64,000 nucleotides of DNA. It comes from Micromonospora fulviviridis (GTDB taxonomy: Bacteria > Actinomycetota > Actinomycetes > Mycobacteriales > Micromonosporaceae). The notes beneath the pieces were generated by a model. That model was not told the origin of the DNA. It made no database searches and saw only the letters and a program-made list of their open reading frames with translations. Positions 26,034 through 34,279 of the stretch are shown piece by piece; position 1 is the first letter of the stretch; every line of letters starts with the position of its first letter. A program made the position numbers and the translations under genes. The stretch is from NCBI RefSeq assembly GCF_014648395.1, contig NZ_BMRA01000012.1, positions 89,129 to 153,128 of the forward strand, given 5' to 3'.

Positions 26034-27953
26034 TCAGCGGCAGCCGCAGCCGGCCAGCGCGGAGGTGATCCGGTCGAGGGCCTGCCGGGTCTCGTCGAGG
26101 CTGTCCGGCGTGCGGTCGGTGAGGACCGCGAAGGTGAGCAGCCGGCCGTCGGCCGTGGTGACCAGCCCGGCGATGGCGTTCACCCCGGACAGCGTCCCGG
26201 TCTTCGCCCGGACCACGCCCGCACCGGCCTTCGTCACCGCCGCCTGGTAGCGCTCGTCCAGGGTGCCGGACCAGCCACCCACCGGCAGGCCGCCGAAGAT
26301 CGCGGCCAGCTCGGGGTGGCTGCCGTTGCCGGCCAGCGTGATCAGGTCGGTGAGCAGGGACGGGCTGATCCGGTTGGTGCGGGACAGCCCGCTGCCGTCG
26401 GCCAGGCTGATCTCGTCGGCCGGCAGCCCCAGCTCGCCGAGCACCTGGTCGGTGGCGGCCGCGCCGCCGGCGAACGAGCCCGGCTTGCCCTTGGCAAGCG
26501 CCACCTGGCGGGCCATCGCCTCGGCGATCACGTTGTCGCTGTCGCTGATCATGATGTCGACCAGGCGGACCATCGGCAGCGACTGGACCTTGCCCAGCTC
26601 GGCGCCGGGGGCGGGCGTGCCGGCCGCGGACGCGCCGGAGTCGGCGGGCGCGGTGCCCCGTTTCACCTCGCCGGCGGCCCCCGAGAGCCCGAGGAGCTTC
26701 GCGAACTGCCGGCCGGCGGTCAGGTCCGGCTGGGGCACCCGCTCGGCGGCGTGGTTCATGGCCTCCTCGGTCCGGCGGGCCTCCGCCGGGTCCCGCCGGG
26801 CGCCGTCGGTCATGAGCGCGGTGATCGCCGCCCCGAACCCGCCGGTGGGGATGTCGGAGTCCCAGCCGGGCCCGTACACCGGGCCGCTGAAGAGGGACGA
26901 GTCGACCGTGACCTTGGTCGGGGCGGTGCCGCCGAGCGCCTTGCGCACCTGGGCGGCGAGGTCGTCCAGCCGGGCCGCGCCCGGGTAGAAGCCGTTCTTG
27001 TCGACCGCGAGGGTCGGGTCGCCGCCGCCCACCAGGACCACCTCGCCGGGGGCCGCGCCGGCCACCGCCCTGGTGGGGATCCGGTACGCCGGACCGCGGG
27101 CGGCCAGCACGGCGACCCCGGTGGCCAGCTTGGTCACCGAGGCCGGCACGGTCGGGGCGTCCTGCCCGCTGCCGTAGAGCGCCTGGCCGGTGGTCACGTC
27201 GGCCACCGACACGTTCACCCGGTCGCCGAGCGCCGCGGCGCGGACCAGGGGTTCGAGCGCGGCGCGTACCCCCTCGGGGGTGGGCACCGGCGCGTTGCCG
27301 TCGGCGCCGGCCAGCACGGCGGGCGGGGGCGGCTCGGGCGACCGCGCGGCGGCGGTCCGGTCGTCCTCGCCGCCCAGCCAGCCGGCCACCGGGCCGGGGC
27401 GGACCACGGCGACCCCGACCGCGGCCAGGGCAATGATCAGCACGCTGGCCAGCACGGCGAGCAGCCGGACCGGGCGCCGGCGCGGCGGCGGGGGCGCCGG
27501 CGGGAGCGGGGCGGCCCCGACCGGAGGCACCGGCGGGCTCACCGGGATGCCACCGGGCGCGTCGTAACCGGGCCAGCTCACCGGGGCGGCCGCACCCGGG
27601 CCGTGATCCCGGGGATCCGGGTGACCGTACTGCCGGGGGTCGGCGTGGCCGTACTCGCGCGGGGCGGCGCGGCCGTACTCCTGCGGGCCGCCGTACTCCT
27701 GCGGGCGGCCGTACTCCTGCGGGCGGCGGCCGTACTCCTGCGGGGCGGGGCGGCCGTGCTCGGCGGGGCCGGGGTGGCCGTACTGCCCGGGGTTGGCGCG
27801 GCCGACCGGGGCGGACCCGACGGGCGGCCCGGGGCGGTGGGCGGGGCCGGCGCCGGGCACCGAGACGCGGCCGGTGGCCCCGCCGGAACCGGAACCTGCG
27901 GACCTGCGCCCGTCAACCCCCTCGGGGCGGTAGTGTGAATCTTCCCTCCCCAC
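26034..27953 (-). CDS. dacB: D-alanyl-D-alanine carboxypeptidase/endopeptidase (PBP4, S13 family)
   Basis: A 639-residue penicillin-binding protein that trims or cuts peptidoglycan peptides outside the membrane. The three active-site motifs are present: SVTK in PASVTKLATG, SDN in ISDSDNVIAEAMARQ and KTG in RAKTGTLSGVN. The first 145 residues are a Pro/Gly/Tyr-rich cytoplasmic region with repeated QEYGR-like units, followed by a transmembrane helix containing LLAVLASVLIIAL. The GTG at 27953 is strongly supported by GGAGGAGG upstream. The gene is divergent from ppa, as in Mycobacterium. The repeat-rich N-terminus is unusual for S13 enzymes and may bind partners. Confidence 0.94.
   Translation of the reverse strand: MGREDSHYRPEGVDGRRSAGSGSGGATGRVSVPGAGPAHRPGPPVGSAPVGRANPGQYGHPGPAEHGRPAPQEYGRRPQEYGRPQEYGGPQEYGRAAPREYGHADPRQYGHPDPRDHGPGAAAPVSWPGYDAPGGIPVSPPVPPVGAAPLPPAPPPPRRRPVRLLAVLASVLIIALAAVGVAVVRPGPVAGWLGGEDDRTAAARSPEPPPPAVLAGADGNAPVPTPEGVRAALEPLVRAAALGDRVNVSVADVTTGQALYGSGQDAPTVPASVTKLATGVAVLAARGPAYRIPTRAVAGAAPGEVVLVGGGDPTLAVDKNGFYPGAARLDDLAAQVRKALGGTAPTKVTVDSSLFSGPVYGPGWDSDIPTGGFGAAITALMTDGARRDPAEARRTEEAMNHAAERVPQPDLTAGRQFAKLLGLSGAAGEVKRGTAPADSGASAAGTPAPGAELGKVQSLPMVRLVDIMISDSDNVIAEAMARQVALAKGKPGSFAGGAAATDQVLGELGLPADEISLADGSGLSRTNRISPSLLTDLITLAGNGSHPELAAIFGGLPVGGWSGTLDERYQAAVTKAGAGVVRAKTGTLSGVNAIAGLVTTADGRLLTFAVLTDRTPDSLDETRQALDRITSALAGCGCR
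27673..27744 (-). repeat. Short tandem repeats encoding QEYGR units in dacB
   Basis: The 15-base unit ccgtactcctgcggg occurs at 27673, 27691, 27709 and 27730, spaced 18, 18 and 21 bases, and encodes PQEYG-type units on the minus strand. More diverged copies lie on both sides. Spacing in multiples of three keeps the frame, so the number of units can change without breaking dacB. Confidence 0.85.
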
Positions 27954-28108
27954 GACCCCCTCCTCCCCCGCTCCAAAGCGCCTTGGGTGACACTACTTCG
28001 GTCCGAACACTATGCGGCGGTCGGAGCCGGCGGGGGCCGTTCACCCCGTCCGGTGGGCGACGCCACTGGTTCCGTTAGCCAGCGTGGGCAAACGAGGGAG
28101 CGTGGGAG

Positions 28109-28615
28109 ATGGATTTCGACGTCACGGTTGAGATCCCGAAGGGTCACCGCAACAAGTACGAGGTGGACCACGCGACCGGCCGGATCCGGCTGGACCGCAC
28201 CCTCTTCACCTCCACGCAGTACCCGGCCGACTACGGCTTCATCGAGGGCACCCTGGGCGAGGACGGCGACCCGCTGGACGCGCTTGTGCTGGTGCCCGAG
28301 CCCACCTTCCCGGGCTGCCTGATCCGCTGCCGCACCATCGGCATGTTCCGGATGACCGACGAGAAGGGCGGCGACGACAAGGTCCTCTGCGTGCCCTACG
28401 AGGACCCGCGCCAGGAGCACCTGCGGGACATCCACCACCTGGGCGAGTTCGACCGCCTGGAGATCCAGCACTTCTTCGAGGTCTACAAGGACCTGGAGCC
28501 GGGCAAGTCGGTCGAGGGCGCGACCTGGGTGGGTCGCACCGAGGCCGAGGCCGAGATCGTGGCCTCGTACCAGCGCGCCAAGGAGGCCGCCGAGCGCGGC
28601 GAGACCCTGCACTGA
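28109..28615 (+). CDS. ppa: Inorganic pyrophosphatase
   Basis: A 168-residue family I pyrophosphatase that hydrolyses the diphosphate released by biosynthesis. The signature DGDPLDALVLV with metal-binding Asp residues is intact, as are IPKGHRNKYEVD, YPADYGFIEGTL and the C-terminal KDLEPGKSV. GGGAG lies just before the ATG. It is divergent from dacB and followed by a strong terminator, so it is probably transcribed alone. Confidence 0.97.
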   Translation: MDFDVTVEIPKGHRNKYEVDHATGRIRLDRTLFTSTQYPADYGFIEGTLGEDGDPLDALVLVPEPTFPGCLIRCRTIGMFRMTDEKGGDDKVLCVPYEDPRQEHLRDIHHLGEFDRLEIQHFFEVYKDLEPGKSVEGATWVGRTEAEAEIVASYQRAKEAAERGETLH

Positions 28616-28630
28616 CCTGATCCGCGCGAC

Positions 28631-28664
28631 GGGCCCGGGCCGCTCCACCGAGCGACCCGGGCCC
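28631..28664. terminator. Bidirectional terminator between ppa and eccD
   Basis: GGGCCCGGG (28631-28639) pairs with CCCGGGCCC (28656-28664). One C-A mismatch and an inner CGCT/AGCG stem lead to a six-base loop. It lies 15 bp after the ppa stop and 13 bp after the eccD stop, which converge. Confidence 0.85.
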
Positions 28665-28677
28665 TCGTGCGTGCCGG

Positions 28678-30084
28678 TCAGCCGAGCAGGCCGCGGGCCC
28701 GGTCGTAGAGGTCGAGCACCGCGCAGGCCACCGGGACCACCGCGACCACCAGCGCGGTGTCCGTCAGGTCGGCCAGCCGGCCCAGGTACGGGGAGACCGG
28801 CCGGCGGGCGTACGTGGCGCCGGCCGCGACGGCGACCAGGGCCAGGGCCAGCCCGCCGAGGGTCAGGGCCAGCCGGCCGGCCGGACCGGACCGGTCGGCG
28901 AGCACCGCGCCGAGGAGCGCGTACCCGGACAGCCCGGCGGCGACGCCGGGCACCCGGTGGCGGACCGCCACGAAGAGCCGGGAGCGCAGCAGCAGCACCC
29001 CGCAGCCGACCGCCACCAGCAGCCGCCCGGCGAGCCCGCCGGTGGTGGCGAGCACGGCCGCGGCCGCGACGGCCAGCACCGCGTGCCCGAGCAACATCCC
29101 GGTCAGCATCTCCTCGGTGCGGGCCACGGCCGCGTGCACCCGCCCCCGGTCGGGCAGGTCACGGACGCCGGGCGGGCCGCCGGCCGGTGCGGGCAGGGTG
29201 ATCGGCGGCAGCGGCACCTTGCCGAGCCGGATGGCCAGCAGCGGCAGCCCGCCGAGCGCGAAGACCAGCGCGCAGAGCAGCACGGCGGCGGTGCCGGCCG
29301 GGTCGAGGAACAGCCCGCCGAGGCCGGCCGCCGCGCCGGCCGCTCCGGTGGTCGCGCCGGCCAGGAAGACCCGGGACCGGCTGGCCACCCCGAGCAGGCC
29401 GAGCACCGACACCAGCAGCAGCGCCACCGAGCCGGCGAGCAGTTCGGGCGCGCCGATCCAGCGCAGCGGTCCGAGCGCCCCGAACGGGCCGACGGGGTCG
29501 CCGGAGCCGACCGCCAGGGCGCCGGCCGCGGCGGCCCAGGGCAGCGCGTACCCGCCGAGGGTGGCGCCGACCGGCCCGTCGCCGTACGCCCGGGAGGCGG
29601 CGGTGGCGGCGAGCACCAGGAGCAGGGCCACCACGGCGGCGACCGGCCAGCCGTCGCGCGGCCCGGGGCCGGCGGTCAGCACGGCGAGCAGCCCGACGGC
29701 CAGCGGCACGCCCGCACCGGCCAGGGCGGCGGCCCGGGTGGCCCGGGGCGACCAGGCGGCGCCCCGGCGGCGGGCGCCGTCGGCGATCGCCTCGACCACG
29801 TCGTCGTACTCCAACTCGGGCCACTGCGCGCGGGCCGGGACGAGATGCAGCACCTCGCCGTCGCGGACGCCCTGGGGCAGCAGCGCCTGCGCGGTGGCCA
29901 GCACGGCGCCGTCGGTCCGCCGTAGCACCCAGCCGCCGTGCCGTTCGCCGTCGTCGGCCAGCCCCTCCCCGGCGTGCCGGAGCACCTCGGGCAGCAGCTC
30001 GGCCAGGGGGACCTGCTCCGGCAGGGCCACGTCGACCCGCCGCCGGGGCGCGCTGATCGTGACCCGGGCCAGCCCGCTTGTCAT
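28678..30084 (-). CDS. eccD: Type VII secretion membrane channel protein EccD
   Basis: A 468-residue protein. The first 90 residues form a ubiquitin-like YukD domain (ARVTISAPRRRVDVALPEQVPLAELLP...). About eleven transmembrane helices follow from residue 115 to the C-terminus, the EccD/YukD-like layout of the ESX inner-membrane channel. EccD dimers form the membrane pore with EccC. It is transcribed divergently from eccC with a 100-bp gap. The identity rests on topology, the N-terminal domain and the neighbour. Confidence 0.93.
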   Translation of the reverse strand: MTSGLARVTISAPRRRVDVALPEQVPLAELLPEVLRHAGEGLADDGERHGGWVLRRTDGAVLATAQALLPQGVRDGEVLHLVPARAQWPELEYDDVVEAIADGARRRGAAWSPRATRAAALAGAGVPLAVGLLAVLTAGPGPRDGWPVAAVVALLLVLAATAASRAYGDGPVGATLGGYALPWAAAAGALAVGSGDPVGPFGALGPLRWIGAPELLAGSVALLLVSVLGLLGVASRSRVFLAGATTGAAGAAAGLGGLFLDPAGTAAVLLCALVFALGGLPLLAIRLGKVPLPPITLPAPAGGPPGVRDLPDRGRVHAAVARTEEMLTGMLLGHAVLAVAAAAVLATTGGLAGRLLVAVGCGVLLLRSRLFVAVRHRVPGVAAGLSGYALLGAVLADRSGPAGRLALTLGGLALALVAVAAGATYARRPVSPYLGRLADLTDTALVVAVVPVACAVLDLYDRARGLLG

Positions 30085-30116
30085 CGATGCTTCTCCATAT
30101 CGAGCGGGAACGGTGG

Positions 30117-30145
30117 CTGACGGACGAGTGGACTTTACCTACTAT
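30117..30145 (+). promoter_or_regulatory. Candidate promoter for eccC
   Basis: CTGACG (30117-30122) and TACTAT (30140-30145) are separated by 17 bases, a good sigma-70/HrdB-type pair. They lie about 40 bp before the eccC start, inside the gap between the divergent eccD and eccC genes. A GGGGAGG ribosome site follows at 30174-30180. Confidence 0.6.
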
Positions 30146-30184
30146 GAGCCAGGCTCGGGTTACCGAGAGCCATGGGGAGGCTCA

Positions 30185-33100
30185 GTGTCCACTGTCGTCA
30201 TCAAGCGGCCGCCACGCCGCCCGGCGCCGGAGATCCCGGCCGGTGAGCTGCCCGTGGAGGCGCCGCCGGAGATCCCCGCGGTGGCCGGCGGGCGCTGGCA
30301 GCAGGCGCTGATGGTGCTGCCGATGCTCGGCGGGACGGTGGCCATGGCCATGATGTTCGGCCGGGGCGGCGGGGCCTACTCGTACGTGGTGGGCGGCATG
30401 TTCGGGCTCTCCTCGGTGGCGATGCTGGTGACCTCGTGGGGCAGCGCCGGCCCGAAGAAGTCGGAGATGATGGCCGCCCGCCGGGAGTACCTGCGGCACC
30501 TGGCCGCGCTGCGCCGCCGGGTCCGGGAGACCGCCGGAGCGCAGCGGGCGGGGCTCTACTACCGGCACCCCGACCCGGGGCGGCTCTGGTCGACCGTGGA
30601 AAGCCACCGGGTCTGGGAGCGCCGGCCGGCCGACCCCGACTTCGCCGTGGTCCGGGTCGGGGTCGGGCCGCAGACGCTGGCCACCCCGCTGGTCCCACCG
30701 GTCACCCGGCCGCTGGACGAGCTGGAGCCGATGACCGCGGGGGCGCTGCGGCGCTTCCTGGACGCGTACTCGGTGGTTCCCGACCTGCCGGTGGCGCTCT
30801 CGCTGCGCAGCTTCGCCCGGGTCTTCGTGCGCGGCCCTTCCGCGCGACAGCTCCAGCTCGGCGCGTCCGACGCCGCGCGGCGACCTGGAGCCGTCGGCGT
30901 CCCCGGGGCGGGCTCGCCGGACGCCCAGGCGCTGGCCCGGGCCGTGCTCACCCAGCTCGCCGTCTTCCACGCCCCCGACGAGCTGCTGATCGCGGTGTGC
31001 GCCGGGCCGGAACGGCGGGCGGGGTGGGAGTGGGTCAAGTGGCTGCCGCACGCCCACCACCCGGTGCGCACCGACGCGCTCGGCCCGGTCCGGCTCGTCA
31101 CCAGCTCCGCAGCCGAGCTGGAGCGGCTCCTCGACGACGTGCTGGGCAGCCGGTCCCGGTTCAGCCCGGCCGGCCCGGCCACCGACGGGCCGCACGTGGT
31201 GGTGGTGCTCGACGGCGGTGACCTGACCGGAGCCACCGACCTGGCCGGCGACGGCGGAATCGACGCGGTCACCGTCCTCGACCTGGACACCCCGCCGCCC
31301 CGCCTGCTCGACCGGTACGCCCTCCTGCTCGACCTGGTCGACGGCCGGCTGCACTCGCACTCCGCCGAGGGGCACGCCGAGGTGGGCGCGGCCGACGCGC
31401 TGGAGGCGGCCGACGCCGAGGCGGTCGCCCGCCGGCTCGCGCCGCTGCGGCTGGCCGGCACGGTACGCGGACCGGACGCCCCGCCGGGCGCCGAGCCGGG
31501 CCTGCCCGAGCTGCTCGGCCTCGGCGACCCGGAGAACTTCACCGCCGAGCAGGGCTGGACGCCCCGGGCGGCCCGGGACCGGCTGCGGGTGCCGATCGGG
31601 GTGGGCGCCGACGGCGGGGCGATCGAGCTGGACCTCAAGGAGTCGGCGCAGGACGGGATGGGCCCGCACGGGCTGCTCATCGGCGCCACCGGCTCGGGCA
31701 AGTCGGAGCTGCTCCGCACGCTGGTGCTCGGGCTGGCCGCCACGCACAGCTCGGAGCAGCTCAACTTCGTGCTGGTCGACTTCAAGGGCGGCGCCACCTT
31801 CGCGCCCTTCGAACGGCTGCCGCACACGGCCGCGGTGATCACCAACCTGGCGGACGCGCTGCCCCTGGTCGACCGGATGGTCGACGCCATCAACGGCGAG
31901 CTGATGCGCCGCCAGGAGCTGCTGCGCCGGGCCGGCAACTTCGCCGGCGTACGCGACTACGAGCGGGCCCGGGCGGCCGGCACCCCGCTCGCCCCGCTGC
32001 CGTCGCTGCTGCTCATCTGCGACGAGTTCTCCGAACTGCTCTCCGCCAAGCCCGACTTCATCGACCTCTTCGTGCAGATCGGCCGCCTGGGCCGGTCGCT
32101 CGGCGTACACCTGCTGCTCGCCTCGCAGCGGCTGGAGGAGGGCCGGCTGCGCGGGCTGGACACCCACCTGTCGTACCGGATCGGTTTGCGGACCTTCTCG
32201 GCGCTGGAGTCCCGGACGGTGCTCGGGGTGCCCGACGCGCACGAGCTGCCGCGCAGCCCGGGGCACGGCTACCTGCGCTCGGGCACCGACCCGCTGGTCC
32301 GGTTCAAGGCCGCGTACGTCTCCGGCGCGGTGCCCCGCCGCGGCGGGCCGGCGGGCGCGGCCGGCGCCGGCAGCCCACGGCTGCTCGCCTTCTCCACCCA
32401 CCTGGTGCCGGCGCCCGAGCCGGCCACCCCGGCCGCCCTCCCCGCCGAGGAGGAGACCGGCGAGACACTGCTCGACCTGCTGGTGGGGCGGCTGGCCGGG
32501 CAGGGCCCGCCGGCGCACCAGGTGTGGCTGCCCCCGCTGGACGCCTCGCCCTGTCTCGACGAGCTGCTCGGTCCGGTCGGCGCCGACCCGGCCCGGGGGC
32601 TCACCGTGGGCAACCCGGAGCTGCACGGCGCCCTCCAGGTGCCGGTGGCCGTGGTGGACAAGCCGTTCGAGCAACGCCGTGACCTGCTCTGGCTGGCCCT
32701 GGACGGGGCGGCCGGGCACGTCGCGGTGGTCGGCACCACCCGCAGCGGACGGTCCACCCTGCTCCGCACCCTGGTCTGCGCGCTGGCGCTCACCCACACC
32801 CCGGCCGAGGTGCAGGTCTACTGCCTGGACTTCGGCGGCGGGACGCTCGGCGCGCTGCGCGACCTGCCGCACGTCGGCGGGGTCAGCGGGCGGGCCGACG
32901 ACACCGCGGTACGCCGGACCGTCGGCGAGATGGTCACCCTCCTGGCCGAGCGGGAGCGGCGGTTCACCGAGGCGGGGGTGGAGTCGATGGCGTCCTGGCG
33001 CCGGCGGCGGGCCACGGCGACGGCCGGCGGCCGGCCCGGCACCGACCCGTTCGGCGACGTGTTCCTGGTGGTCGACGGCTGGAACACCCTGCGCGGCGAG

Positions 33101-34192
33101 TACGAGGACCTGGAGCCGCTGGTCACCGAGCTGGCCACCCGGGGGCTGGCGTACGGGGTGCACGTGGTGGCGAGCGCGCTGCGCTGGTCGGACTTCCGGC
33201 CGGCGATCCGCGACCTCTTCGGCTCGCGGCTGGAGCTGCGCCTCGGCGACCCGGCCGACTCGGTGGTGGTCAAGCGCGCGCTGGCGGCGACCGTGCCGGA
33301 GGAGCGGCCGGGGCGCGGGATCACCGCGGGCGGGCTGCACTTCCTCGCCGCCGAGCCCCGGGTCGCCGGCCTGGGCGCCGAGACCGGGGATCTGGTCAAG
33401 GCGGTCGCCGGGGCCTGGGCCGGGCCGGCCGCGCCCCGGGTGCGGCTGCTCCCGCCGGTGCTGCCCTACGCCGACCTGGACCAGGCCGCGACCACGGGGC
33501 TGGCCTTCCCGATCGGGGTGGCCGAGGCCGACCTGCGCCCCGTGGTGCTGGACTTCGCCACCGAGCCGAACTTCGTGGTCTTCGGCGACGCCGAGTGCGG
33601 CAAGTCCTCGTTCCTGCGCGCGCTGGCCACCTCGATCGTCCAACGGTTCACCCCGGAGCAGGCCCGGGTCATCCTGGTCGACTACCGGCGCAGCCTGATG
33701 GGCGCCGTCGAGACGGCGCACCTCATCGGATACGGAACCGCCGCGCCACACACGACCGAGCTGATCGAGTCGGCGGCCGGCTACCTCCAGGGGCGGCTGC
33801 CCGGGCCGCAGGTCACCCCGGCCGAGCTGCGTACCCGGTCGTGGTGGACCGGGCCGGAGCTGTTCGTGCTGGTGGACGACTACGACCTGGTGGCGGGCGG
33901 GCCGACGAACCCGTTGCGCGCGCTGGAGGAGCACCTGCCGCACGCCCGGGACGTCGGCCTGCACCTGGTGCTGGCCCGCCGCTCCGGTGGCGCCGGCCGG
34001 ACCTCGTTCGAGCCGATCATCCAGCGGCTGCGGGAGCTGTCCACGGCCGGGCTGGTGATGTCGGGCGGCCCGGAGGAGGGGCCGCTCGTCGGTCAGGTGA
34101 AGGCCGGCCCGCTACCACCGGGCCGCGGTCGCCTGGTCACCCGGCGCGAGGGCGTACGCCTGGTCCAGCTGGCCCATCTCCCGCCCGGCTGA
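30185..34192 (+). CDS. eccC: Type VII secretion ATPase EccC (three FtsK/SpoIIIE domains)
   Basis: The GTG at 30185 follows GGGGAGG and gives 1335 residues beginning with the conserved STVVIKRPPRRPAPEIP. Two membrane helices lie near 40-85. Three ATPase domains follow, with P-loops GATGSGKS (500-507), GTTRSGRS (850-857) and GDAECGKS (1134-1141), and Walker B-type strands LLLICDEFSE, VFLVVDGWN and LFVLVDDYD. The second P-loop has Arg instead of Lys. EccC recognises and drives export of WXG100 substrates. Residues about 220-238 are encoded by a palindromic repeat that appears to be inserted just before ALARAVLTQLAVFHAPDELL. Confidence 0.96.
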   Translation: MSTVVIKRPPRRPAPEIPAGELPVEAPPEIPAVAGGRWQQALMVLPMLGGTVAMAMMFGRGGGAYSYVVGGMFGLSSVAMLVTSWGSAGPKKSEMMAARREYLRHLAALRRRVRETAGAQRAGLYYRHPDPGRLWSTVESHRVWERRPADPDFAVVRVGVGPQTLATPLVPPVTRPLDELEPMTAGALRRFLDAYSVVPDLPVALSLRSFARVFVRGPSARQLQLGASDAARRPGAVGVPGAGSPDAQALARAVLTQLAVFHAPDELLIAVCAGPERRAGWEWVKWLPHAHHPVRTDALGPVRLVTSSAAELERLLDDVLGSRSRFSPAGPATDGPHVVVVLDGGDLTGATDLAGDGGIDAVTVLDLDTPPPRLLDRYALLLDLVDGRLHSHSAEGHAEVGAADALEAADAEAVARRLAPLRLAGTVRGPDAPPGAEPGLPELLGLGDPENFTAEQGWTPRAARDRLRVPIGVGADGGAIELDLKESAQDGMGPHGLLIGATGSGKSELLRTLVLGLAATHSSEQLNFVLVDFKGGATFAPFERLPHTAAVITNLADALPLVDRMVDAINGELMRRQELLRRAGNFAGVRDYERARAAGTPLAPLPSLLLICDEFSELLSAKPDFIDLFVQIGRLGRSLGVHLLLASQRLEEGRLRGLDTHLSYRIGLRTFSALESRTVLGVPDAHELPRSPGHGYLRSGTDPLVRFKAAYVSGAVPRRGGPAGAAGAGSPRLLAFSTHLVPAPEPATPAALPAEEETGETLLDLLVGRLAGQGPPAHQVWLPPLDASPCLDELLGPVGADPARGLTVGNPELHGALQVPVAVVDKPFEQRRDLLWLALDGAAGHVAVVGTTRSGRSTLLRTLVCALALTHTPAEVQVYCLDFGGGTLGALRDLPHVGGVSGRADDTAVRRTVGEMVTLLAERERRFTEAGVESMASWRRRRATATAGGRPGTDPFGDVFLVVDGWNTLRGEYEDLEPLVTELATRGLAYGVHVVASALRWSDFRPAIRDLFGSRLELRLGDPADSVVVKRALAATVPEERPGRGITAGGLHFLAAEPRVAGLGAETGDLVKAVAGAWAGPAAPRVRLLPPVLPYADLDQAATTGLAFPIGVAEADLRPVVLDFATEPNFVVFGDAECGKSSFLRALATSIVQRFTPEQARVILVDYRRSLMGAVETAHLIGYGTAAPHTTELIESAAGYLQGRLPGPQVTPAELRTRSWWTGPELFVLVDDYDLVAGGPTNPLRALEEHLPHARDVGLHLVLARRSGGAGRTSFEPIIQRLRELSTAGLVMSGGPEEGPLVGQVKAGPLPPGRGRLVTRREGVRLVQLAHLPPG
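30844..30897 (+). repeat. Palindromic repeat inserted in frame within eccC
   Basis: This 54-bp stretch matches 35606-35658 with few mismatches and one single-base gap, including an identical 18-mer, GCGACCTGGAGCCGTCGG. It contains inverted arms (CTCCAG...CTGGAG and flanking GC-rich bases), so it could fold as a hairpin. Its length is a multiple of three and it keeps the eccC frame. The encoded residues (around LQLGASDAARRPGAVG) look like an insertion relative to the usual EccC layout. Confidence 0.6.
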
Positions 34193-34279
34193 CCGGTCTC
34201 ACCGAGTTGCACCGTCACACGCGGGAAACCCGGTAATCTCCGAGCGGCATGTGTCTGACGCGATGAATGGCTGGGGAAT

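Noticed and set aside
27954..28108. A TTGGGT/CACTAT promoter for ppa
   Set aside because: The hexamers are poor and the spacing is 19 bases; several equally weak choices exist, so none is listed.
30182..33964. A 1260-codon open frame antisense to eccC
   Set aside because: Same reasoning: low-complexity His/Gln/Arg-rich translation opposite a well-conserved gene.
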